Source: JADHMP01 sp964386915
Lineage (GTDB): Bacteria > Bacteroidota > Bacteroidia > Flavobacteriales > Flavobacteriaceae
NCBI GenBank assembly: GCA_964386915.1
Contig: CAYLUQ010000023.1
Span: 1 to 17,516 of the forward strand
Length of the DNA stretch: 17,516 nucleotides
Direction of reading: 5' to 3'
The notes beneath the pieces were generated by a model. It searched no databases. It was not told where the DNA came from and was given only the letters and a program-made list of their open reading frames with translations. This document shows, in pieces, positions 6,756-12,881 of the stretch. The translations under genes were made by a program, and so were the position numbers. Position 1 is the first letter of the stretch, and each line of letters opens with the position of its first letter.

Positions 6756-7613
6756 TTAGCTAAAAAGGGTGTGCGATTGGTTGTAGGCCGACTCAAACGC
6801 AAGGTTAGAAAGTGCCAGCTCGCATTGTTGGGCTGTGAAATAAGAAATGAGACGTTCTGTGGGCATGTTGCCCACTAATTCATTTTGCGCCATAGGGCAA
6901 CCTCCCCTGCCCTTAATAGTTCCATCAAAACGAGAGCATCCAGCTAAAAATGCGGCGTTTAATTTTTCAAACCAAGTTTCTATGGTGGTATGAAAATGGG
7001 CACCAAATTCTATATCTGTATAAGCCTTAGTCAAATGACTAAAGAGGCTGTCTATTCGCTCTGGCTTTGCCATGCCTAGGGTGTCGGATAGTGAAATAAT
7101 GTTTACTCCAAACCCTACTATTTTTGCTACCCAAGCTTCCATTATGGCGGTATTCCAAGGATCGCCATAAGGATTGCCAAAACCCATTGATAGATAAACC
7201 ACCACCTCTTTGCCGTGTTGTGCTGCTAGGGCTATTATACGTTGTAAAATAATGACAGATTCTGCTATTGTTTTGTTGGTGTTTCTAATTTGAAAGTTTT
7301 CCGAAATAGAAAAAGGATAGCCCAAATAGGTTATTTTTTCATGCGCACAGGCTTCTCGAGCGCCCCGTTCATTGGCCACAATGGCCAAAAGTTTAGTGGA
7401 GGTGTTGCTGAGGTCTAATTGATGAAGCACTTGAGCAGAATCAGCCATTTGCGGTATGGCTTTGGGAGAAACAAAACTCACACAGTCAAGGGTGTCAAAA
7501 CCCACTTTAAGTAAACTTTGGTAGTAGGCCACTTTTTGAGCGGAGGGCACCCAATGGCTAAACCCCTGCAGGGCATCTCGTGGACATTCAATAAGCTTTA
7601 CTTTTTTATTCAA
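6756..7613 (-). CDS. hydroxymethylglutaryl-CoA lyase
   Basis: A 285-residue TIM-barrel enzyme of the HMG-CoA lyase family, cleaving 3-hydroxy-3-methylglutaryl-CoA to acetoacetate and acetyl-CoA, the last step of leucine breakdown. Catalytic features are visible: R12-D13 in E-C-P-R-D-A-L-Q, D177 in S-L-S-D-T-L-G, the metal-binding pair H206-x-H208, and C239 in the G-R-G-G-C-P loop. The start must be the TTG at 7613: an in-frame TAA (which is also the stop of the upstream gene) lies 9 nt before it, and no ATG or GTG occurs before the essential ECPRD motif. It follows the LysE-type gene with a 9-bp gap, so translation may be coupled. No functional link between exporter and lyase is evident. Confidence 0.9.
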   Translation of the reverse strand: MNKKVKLIECPRDALQGFSHWVPSAQKVAYYQSLLKVGFDTLDCVSFVSPKAIPQMADSAQVLHQLDLSNTSTKLLAIVANERGAREACAHEKITYLGYPFSISENFQIRNTNKTIAESVIILQRIIALAAQHGKEVVVYLSMGFGNPYGDPWNTAIMEAWVAKIVGFGVNIISLSDTLGMAKPERIDSLFSHLTKAYTDIEFGAHFHTTIETWFEKLNAAFLAGCSRFDGTIKGRGGCPMAQNELVGNMPTERLISYFTAQQCELALSNLAFESAYNQSHTLFS

Positions 7614-7622
7614 GGTCGCTAT

Positions 7623-8237
7623 TTAGGATAAAAGTAAGAGTATGGCAATTGCCATCAAAAAAACAGCTTGCATTTTATTCCAATTAAAAGAGCGTTTAGG
7701 AGTGAAGAAAGAGGATTTGAAACGCCCTGAAAAAAAGGAGACCCCAAAAAAGATTAGAAGCGCCTGCAGCATGAATATAAATCCTAATAAAGTAAATTGT
7801 AGGGGCATAGGCCAACTGTCATGAAACCGAAAAGCAGGAAAAAAGCCTAAGAAGAAAAGACTTACTTTGGGATTGGATACATTCATAACAAATCCGGTCA
7901 TAAAATCTTTTTTGGTGGGTTGATTCGATTGATTGGCCTGAGAAATAGTTCTTTTTTCGACCCATGAAGTATAGGCTAGATAGAGTAAGTAAGCAGCTCC
8001 ACTAAATTTGATTAGGGTGAAAACAACAGGATAGTGTTCTATTAGAAAGCCCAAACCAAGAGCGACCCCTAAGGTGTGGAGAATTAGACCTGAAACCAAG
8101 CCTAAAGCAACTGTAAACCCTTTCTGCCATCCAAACGAAAGGCTTTGGGAGAGCACATAGAGTATATCCGGTCCCGGAGCCAAGGTTAGCCCTACTGAGG
8201 CAACTAAAAAAGTAACTAAAACATCAAAATGCCACAT
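7623..8237 (-). CDS. LysE/RhtB-family amino-acid exporter
   Basis: A 204-residue inner-membrane protein of the LysE/RhtB translocator family, which exports amino acids or related small molecules. The N-terminal hydrophobic helix is followed by the family motif A-P-G-P-D (residues 21-25) and a G-W-Q-K-G loop; about six transmembrane segments are visible. A cytoplasmic loop with K-R-T-I (about 94-97) sits mid-protein, and the motif N-P-K-V-S-L-F-F (about 122-129) is typical of the family. ATG at 8237. It is the first gene of a two-gene unit with the HMG-CoA lyase. The substrate cannot be read from the sequence. No consensus promoter was recognised in the 160 bp upstream. Confidence 0.88.
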   Translation of the reverse strand: MWHFDVLVTFLVASVGLTLAPGPDILYVLSQSLSFGWQKGFTVALGLVSGLILHTLGVALGLGFLIEHYPVVFTLIKFSGAAYLLYLAYTSWVEKRTISQANQSNQPTKKDFMTGFVMNVSNPKVSLFFLGFFPAFRFHDSWPMPLQFTLLGFIFMLQALLIFFGVSFFSGRFKSSFFTPKRSFNWNKMQAVFLMAIAILLLLS

Positions 8238-8399
8238 AAGGAAGTTAAAAATAAGTTTCTTTTATCAGTAAAAAGACTGTTTTAGTAAAAATAGAATCCA
8301 AAAAAAGAATTTGGCGGACCATATTCTTGTTAAAAACTAAAAAGCATCTTGACTAGGTATTCTATGTTCATTTTTTATAAATTGTAAAAAAAATCTAAC

Positions 8400-9398
8400 A
8401 TGAAGAACAGTTTATACTTAATCCCCTCCCTATTATTTACATTTAGTATTTTTTCCTCAGTATCGGCGCAATACGACCCTGAGCTATATGCAGCGAGTAT
8501 CACCGATAAAGAGCTAAAAGAATTGCTCTACGTTTATGCTTCAGATTATTTTGCAGGTAGAGAAACAGGCACAAAAGGTCAAAAAATTGCTGCTGATTTT
8601 TTAAGAAGCTTCTACGAAAATCAAAATATTGCCCCTGTTGAGGGAACTGAAAACTATTTTCAGCCGTTTGAGTTAGAATTGAACAATAAAATGATTGCTA
8701 CCGAAAATGTAGCAGCTATTATTCCCGGGAGTGAAAAACCGGAAGAATATATTATCCTTTCCGCTCACTTAGACCACATTGGCACACATGATGGAGAAAT
8801 CAATAATGGAGCTGATGATGATGGCTCTGGAAATGTAGCTTTGCTAGAAATTGCCGAAGCCTTTCAAACTGCGGTTGCTGCTGGCCATGGTCCTAAAAGA
8901 TCGATTGTGTTTTTGCATGTGAGCGGTGAAGAAAAAGGACTGTTAGGATCTAAACACTATGTAGAACACCCTCTCCTACCCCTAGAAAATGCAGTAGCTA
9001 ATCTAAACGTTGATATGGTGGGGCGACTTGACCCCAAGCGAGAAGATAAAGATCCAAACTACATCTATTTGATTGGCTCTGACAAACTCAGTCAAGAACT
9101 GCATGATGTGTCTGAAGCGACCAATGCAAAATATAGCCAACTCAAATTGGATTATAAATATAATGATGACAACGATCCAAACCGCTTTTATTACAGAAGT
9201 GACCACTACAATTTTGCTAAAAAAAATATTCCGATCATCTTTTATTTCAATGGCACTCATGAGGATTATCACAAGCCAACTGACACTCCTGATAAAATTG
9301 ACTACGCTATGTTATCCAAACGAGCGCAGTTGATTTTTCACACAGCATGGGAACTCGCCAACAGAGAAGATCGAATTTTACTAAAAGGACTAGAATAA
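8400..9398 (+). CDS. secreted M28-family zinc metallopeptidase
   Basis: A 332-residue peptidase, probably an aminopeptidase, with a Sec signal peptide (MKNSLYLIPS... to about VSAQ at 24). Ligands of the two-zinc M28 centre are all identifiable: H123-x-D125 (SAHLDH), D139 in N-G-A-D-D-D-G-S-G, the catalytic base and ligand pair E177-E178 in S-G-E-E-K-G, D205 in N-V-D-M-V-G-R, and H290 in E-D-Y-H-K-P-T-D-T. The length is typical of single-domain flavobacterial M28 enzymes. It acts outside the inner membrane and probably supplies amino acids from peptides. ATG at 8400; a predicted barrel protein starts 22 bp after its stop, so the two may share a transcript. No convincing consensus promoter was seen upstream. 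Confidence 0.93.
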   Translation: MKNSLYLIPSLLFTFSIFSSVSAQYDPELYAASITDKELKELLYVYASDYFAGRETGTKGQKIAADFLRSFYENQNIAPVEGTENYFQPFELELNNKMIATENVAAIIPGSEKPEEYIILSAHLDHIGTHDGEINNGADDDGSGNVALLEIAEAFQTAVAAGHGPKRSIVFLHVSGEEKGLLGSKHYVEHPLLPLENAVANLNVDMVGRLDPKREDKDPNYIYLIGSDKLSQELHDVSEATNAKYSQLKLDYKYNDDNDPNRFYYRSDHYNFAKKNIPIIFYFNGTHEDYHKPTDTPDKIDYAMLSKRAQLIFHTAWELANREDRILLKGLE

Positions 9399-9420
9399 TT
9401 TAACAATAAACGAGAATAAG

Positions 9421-10059
9421 ATGAAGTATTTATACCTCCTATCCTTATTTATTTGCTCAGCTACACTTTTAGCTCAAGACTTAAACACTGAGGATTCTTT
9501 GGCAATAGATGATCCGGTTCAAAAAGTGAAACGAATTTCTGTGGGCGCCAAACTTGGAATTCCCAACCTAGCCGGTGGAACGGTAGAGGTGGTACTTCCT
9601 TTATTGCAAAACCGCATTGCGCCCTATTTTGATTACAGTAACTTTTCGGTTAATGTAGAGAACTCTGAATCTTCACTTAGCTACAGTGAGTTTGGCGCAA
9701 ACCTTTATTTTAAGGATAAAGGAAAAGGCTTTTTCATCGGACTAGGAAGTGCCCAAATGAACGCAGATGTATTATTTACCGATCTTGTTTTTTCAGAAAA
9801 TGGAGTTACCGCTTCGGGCGAAGGCAGCACCGATTTAGCGCTCAACACCTTCAATGTGAAATTAGGACTTAAAAGCGGTGGCACCTTCTTTTTTAGATTT
9901 GAGGTGGGCTATGGTATTGGATCTATTCCAGATCAGCTCAGCTTTACGGCAACATCTAACGGTATTACAGAACAATTTACTGAAGAGATCCCTGCCATTC
10001 CTGGAATTGGCACCAATGGACTGCTCATTGGCAACATTGGCTTTGGTTTGTCTTTTTAA
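9421..10059 (+). CDS. predicted outer-membrane beta-barrel protein, family unknown
   Basis: A 212-residue protein with an N-terminal signal peptide (MKYLYLLSLFICSATLLAQ). The mature part alternates short polar turns with amphipathic segments such as Y-S-E-F-G-A-N-L-Y-F and F-F-R-F-E-V-G-Y-G-I-G, and it ends in aromatic F (F-G-L-S-F), as expected for a small outer-membrane barrel of about 8 strands. I do not recognise a named family. It begins 22 bp after the M28 peptidase stop on the same strand. The pairing suggests co-expression but not a defined joint function. Downstream genes are convergent. Confidence 0.75.
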   Translation: MKYLYLLSLFICSATLLAQDLNTEDSLAIDDPVQKVKRISVGAKLGIPNLAGGTVEVVLPLLQNRIAPYFDYSNFSVNVENSESSLSYSEFGANLYFKDKGKGFFIGLGSAQMNADVLFTDLVFSENGVTASGEGSTDLALNTFNVKLGLKSGGTFFFRFEVGYGIGSIPDQLSFTATSNGITEQFTEEIPAIPGIGTNGLLIGNIGFGLSF

Positions 10060-10089
10060 CGAGCCCAATAAAAACCGCAGAAGACTGCT

Positions 10090-10284
10090 TTATACTGCTC
10101 GGTTCTTGGGTTTCTTATTGGGTATTCTCCCTTGATTGCCCATGCCATCAAAATCGTTTGAGTCTACAGCATGAAAAGGTCTGTTGCCCTTGTTTTTATT
10201 TTGCTTTCTAATGATAGACAATAAAAAATAGAGATAGATGACAAAAATGACCAACCCAATTCCAAACATAATTTGATTATTCAT
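10090..10284 (-). CDS. small single-pass membrane protein, unknown function
   Basis: 64 residues: one transmembrane helix (about 5-25, rich in I, F, L and V) followed by a basic, polar tail containing K-Q-N-K-N-K-G and ending K-P-K-N-R-A-V. The start overlaps the stop of the upstream small membrane gene by 4 bp (the ATGA arrangement), strong evidence that both are translated as one operon. By the positive-inside rule the basic tail should be cytoplasmic. No family recognised. On the minus strand a short GCAG/CTGC hairpin followed by a T run lies just past the stop (about 10065-10085) and could act as a weak terminator. Confidence 0.7.
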   Translation of the reverse strand: MNNQIMFGIGLVIFVIYLYFLLSIIRKQNKNKGNRPFHAVDSNDFDGMGNQGRIPNKKPKNRAV

Positions 10285-10466
10285 AGGGAAGTGTTTTTAT
10301 CGTCGTTTCTTCTTTGTCTAATGGCAATGGCAAAAGCCAAAATGGTCACTGGCCATAGCCCCACATAGAGCCCTTCTAATTGTTCCCCACTAAACCATAA
10401 GTAAATGGAATACAAAAAGCTAAAAAAAGCCAGTAGTATCGGGTAATATTTTTCTAAAAAACGCAT
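10281..10466 (-). CDS. small two-helix membrane protein, unknown function
   Basis: 61 residues with two hydrophobic segments (about 9-26 and 34-49) joined by a short loop containing G-E-Q-L-E-G, and a basic C-terminus I-R-Q-R-R-N-D-D-K. A helical hairpin with both ends in the cytoplasm fits the charge distribution. ATG at 10466; the stop overlaps the next gene's ATG by 4 bp. A -7 type element TAAATTTG on the minus strand (10559-10552) lies about 85 bp upstream and may be the promoter, although a -33 element is not evident. I do not recognise a family. Confidence 0.7.
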   Translation of the reverse strand: MRFLEKYYPILLAFFSFLYSIYLWFSGEQLEGLYVGLWPVTILAFAIAIRQRRNDDKNTSL

Positions 10467-10551
10467 AGCAATAGTTTTTTTTATTGTTATGAATATACAA
10501 AAAACTATGAGTATGGATTATGGGTCAACAATCACAATATTTAAAAAAACA

Positions 10552-10559
10552 CAAATTTA
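10552..10559 (-). promoter_or_regulatory. possible -7 element for the two small membrane genes
   Basis: TAAATTTG on the minus strand matches TAnnTTTG exactly and lies between the 50-residue gene and the two small membrane genes. No TTTG is found 19-21 bp upstream, so this is tentative. A leader of about 80 nt would result. Confidence 0.3.
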
Positions 10560-10577
10560 GAAAGAGAGGAGGGTAGA

Positions 10578-10730
10578 TTAAATCGTCACTTTGGTGAAAC
10601 GCCCTCTTTTTCCGCGTCTAATCTCTAGAGCCTTTGCTTTTTCAAACTCTGCACGATTATAGCGTTTGCCGTCAATGAAGACAGTGGCCACACCCTCAGG
10701 GAATTCATAATGGATAATACGCCGAGACAT
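10578..10730 (-). CDS. 50-residue basic protein, conserved-looking, unknown function
   Basis: A short open frame from ATG at 10728-10730 to TAA at 10578-10580. The protein begins MSRRIIHYEFPEG, continues V-A-T-V-F-I-D-G-K-R-Y-N-R-A-E-F, and ends with a strongly basic stretch R-R-G-K-R-G-R-F-T-K. The mix of a beta-hairpin-like front and a basic tail with no membrane segment suggests a soluble protein that may bind nucleic acid; this is inference. Support for coding: a proper ATG, sensible codon use, a non-random protein, and a perfect -7 element (TAATTTTG, minus strand 10742-10735) only a few bases upstream, implying a leaderless or nearly leaderless mRNA. It lies 111 bp upstream of the two small membrane genes on the same strand. 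Confidence 0.68.
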   Translation of the reverse strand: MSRRIIHYEFPEGVATVFIDGKRYNRAEFEKAKALEIRRGKRGRFTKVTI

Positions 10731-10734
10731 TTTA

Positions 10735-10742
10735 CAAAATTA
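10735..10742 (-). promoter_or_regulatory. -7 element at the start of the 50-residue gene
   Basis: TAATTTTG on the minus strand fits TAnnTTTG. It ends 4 bp before the ATG at 10730, so transcription would start at or next to the start codon. No good -33 TTTG is seen, in a stretch that is almost only A and T. Confidence 0.35.
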
Positions 10743-10809
10743 TAATTTTTTTTTAAAAATAAAATACTTCTTAAAAAAGAACCTCCAGCTTAGGTCAAAC
10801 CATTTTTTT

Positions 10810-10842
10810 AAGCCAGAGCAAAACTGGCTTTTTTGCTTTTTT
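10810..10842 (+). terminator. intrinsic terminator reading +, with no obvious gene in front
   Basis: Perfect 7-bp stem AAGCCAG (10810-10816) and CTGGCTT (10824-10830) with a 7-nt loop, followed on + by a T run, GC, and a second run of eight T. The minus-strand reading has no U tract after the hairpin, so it acts in the + direction. The nearest + strand gene upstream ends at 10059, with three minus-strand genes in between. Confidence 0.65.
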
Positions 10843-11191
10843 TTGAACTACTATGACTTAAAAATTAAGACTATTTTATAGGGAACTAAAACAACAAATG
10901 GTCTTTGGTAAACCAAACTGTTAATGATTAATGGAGAAGATACTGGCATTAAAACACTAAACCTGATATTAATCATATGGTCTGGCAATCCTATCCTTTA
11001 TTTTTGATACTTAAGTCTAATTTAATCTTAAAAATGCTATGTTATCAAAAAATCAAGCATCATTCTTAAGCAAAACAGTACCCCATGATATTCAATATTT
11101 TTCTAAGATGGTTTAAAGAATAATTAGGCCCAAGGAAAAAGATTTAAATAAAAAATAGTAGTTTAGAGCTATTTACTAAATTAATTTAGAA
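10843..11191. other. AT-rich gene desert upstream of the CotH-like gene
   Basis: No credible open frame on either strand and no consensus promoter for the gene at 11192. A small perfect dyad TTTGGT-AA-ACCAAA occurs near 10903-10917, which could be an operator or a short hairpin. Otherwise I see nothing specific. Confidence 0.5.
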
Positions 11192-12211
11192 ATGAATAAA
11201 ACATTGCCCATTACACTTGCTTTGTTGTGTACAGGCCTCCTTTTGGGGCAGATTGAACAACCCTCTGATCAACTTTTTAAAGAGCAAGCTCCCTTAGAAA
11301 TTAAATTAAGCTATTCCAATAAAGAATTGAATAAAAACACAAACGATTCGGTATTCATTAACACTTCTATGGCTTATTTAGAAGAAGGAAAATGGAAAGA
11401 CATTCAAGTAGACCTAAGAGCTAGAGGTAATTTTAGACGAAATCAATGTTATTTCCCTCCGGTTAAAATGAAACTTAAAAAGAAAGATTACACTGGCACA
11501 CTGTTCGATGGAAATAAAAGCATGAAATTGGTGCTTCCGTGCAAAATAGAAAGTGAAAACAACGATAATGTTTTACAAGAGTTTATCGCCTATAAAATTT
11601 ACGAACAGATATCCCCCTATCACTTTAAAACGAGAAGAGTAAACATTCAATTCAGCGAACAAAAGAAAAAAAAGACGGTTGAATTTAATCTGGAGGGCTT
11701 TTTAATTGAAGACGACAAACGAGTAGCCAAACGGCATGATGGTAAAGTATTTGAGCGTTTTATTCCGCCACAGGGCATGCAACATATAACCTCAATCCAA
11801 AATGCCTTTTTTCAATTTTTAATTGGTAATACTGATTTTTCAATGGTTTATCAACACAATGGAAAATTGTTATTTGTGGATAAAGAAATTATTCCACTCC
11901 CCTACGATTTTGATATGTCGGGTTGGGTAAATCCAAGCTATGCAGTGGTCAATCAAACTTTGGGTATTGATTCTGTGAAGGATAGAAAATACAGAGGCTT
12001 TAAACGAGAGCGACAGTATTTTGATTTAGTGAGACAAGAATATTTAGCTAAAAAAGAAACCTTGTTCAATATTGTATCTTCATTTGAAGATGCATTTTCT
12101 GATCCTAAAGAATTCAAAAGTATGAAAGATTTTTTGGAATCATTTTTTGATATTTTAGAAGATGATATAGCCTTTGAGAAAAAAATACTATCGCAAGCCA
12201 GAACCCGCTAA
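11192..12211 (+). CDS. secreted CotH-kinase-like protein, function unknown
   Basis: 339 residues with a signal peptide (about 1-20, ending L-L-L-G-Q). The middle carries L-R-A-R-G-N-F-R-R (75-83), then I-G-N-T-D (211-215) followed by H222-N223, and P-L-P-Y-D-F-D-M-S-G (235-244). This order resembles the CotH atypical kinase family, in which an N-x-D...N catalytic motif and a D-x-D metal motif follow a G-rich N-lobe. By that analogy D215 and N223 would be catalytic and D239/D241 would bind metal. C86 and C117 may form a disulphide in the periplasm. Phosphorylating activity is inference; no substrate is suggested. It stands alone, with a pseudogene convergent downstream and a 460-bp non-coding stretch upstream. 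Confidence 0.72.
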   Translation: MNKTLPITLALLCTGLLLGQIEQPSDQLFKEQAPLEIKLSYSNKELNKNTNDSVFINTSMAYLEEGKWKDIQVDLRARGNFRRNQCYFPPVKMKLKKKDYTGTLFDGNKSMKLVLPCKIESENNDNVLQEFIAYKIYEQISPYHFKTRRVNIQFSEQKKKKTVEFNLEGFLIEDDKRVAKRHDGKVFERFIPPQGMQHITSIQNAFFQFLIGNTDFSMVYQHNGKLLFVDKEIIPLPYDFDMSGWVNPSYAVVNQTLGIDSVKDRKYRGFKRERQYFDLVRQEYLAKKETLFNIVSSFEDAFSDPKEFKSMKDFLESFFDILEDDIAFEKKILSQARTR

Positions 12212-12229
12212 TCCCAACTTTAACAACCT

Positions 12230-12823
12230 AATAACCGAAAGAAATTTTAACGAAGAAGGATTCGGCTCATGGTAAGAAGATCGTAAATTTTCTGTCATTC
12301 CAAAGTTTTGGAACACGTCAAAAGTTTTAGCCTGGGTGCGCATAGCTCCAAGCAAATTGGCATATTGGGCTGCTAAAAACGGGGCTCCAAAACGTCTGAG
12401 TCTTGTTGAATAGATAGGAGGGTCTCTAAAGGCACTTCATAATCGGTTGTGGGCACACAATTGTAGATGGAACAATCGGCATCGAGCACATCTGTTGGTC
12501 CAATAGGTCGCATGGTACCGGTTTGAGATTCTTCTCTATCGTTTTGATATAGAAACACTAATTCCACTACAGCCCCTTGGTTGTGCACTGATGAAATGTG
12601 GTGCAAGTCAATATTCTTACAAGCGCCTAAGAGTTTAACGATTGCGTTTTTGTCCACTTCATGAATATGAGCCACTGGCACTACACGATCATGGGGATCA
12701 AAGAAGTTTGCTTAGTCCAATGGCCGGATGCGTTATACATCCATATTTCTCAATTTCTTCTCCCCTATGGATAGTGATGGTGTCCCTAGGAATGGGACCT
12801 ACAAGTCCAATGCGAAGACACAT
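12230..12823 (-). pseudogene. decayed PfkB-family carbohydrate kinase
   Basis: Three consecutive minus-strand fragments in different frames read as one PfkB kinase. Fragment 1 (12823-12698, ATG start, 41 codons) has R-I-G-L-V-G-P-I-P-R-D-T. A one-base shift near 12700 leads to fragment 2 (about 12700-12373), with V-V-P-V-A-H-I-H-E-V-D, N-Q-G-A-V-V-E-L and T-D-Y-E-V-P-L-E-T-L. After a second frame change near 12385 fragment 3 (to about 12230) gives A-A-Q-Y-A-N-L-L-G-A-M-R-T-Q, which resembles the segment following the G-x-G-D catalytic loop in this family. The region that should hold that loop is missing, so an internal deletion of perhaps 100 or more codons has occurred. No active kinase can be made. 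The 3' limit is uncertain, because the last frame runs on into the convergent gene. Confidence 0.82.
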
Positions 12824-12881
12824 TTCTATATATCTTGAGAATTTAGATATTTAAAAATAAATTAAAGCTTAACAAGCTAAC

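Noticed and set aside
10488..10560. Possible 23-codon + strand peptide
   Set aside because: Low-complexity product, no promoter, and it lies in the likely leader of minus-strand genes.
12373..12681. Open frame of 102 codons on the minus strand as a stand-alone gene
   Set aside because: It starts at an internal GTG and is the middle piece of the broken PfkB kinase; both flanking pieces are recognisable in other frames.
12642..12854. 70-codon + strand frame
   Set aside because: It is antisense to the PfkB remnant, with no signal peptide, motif or promoter.
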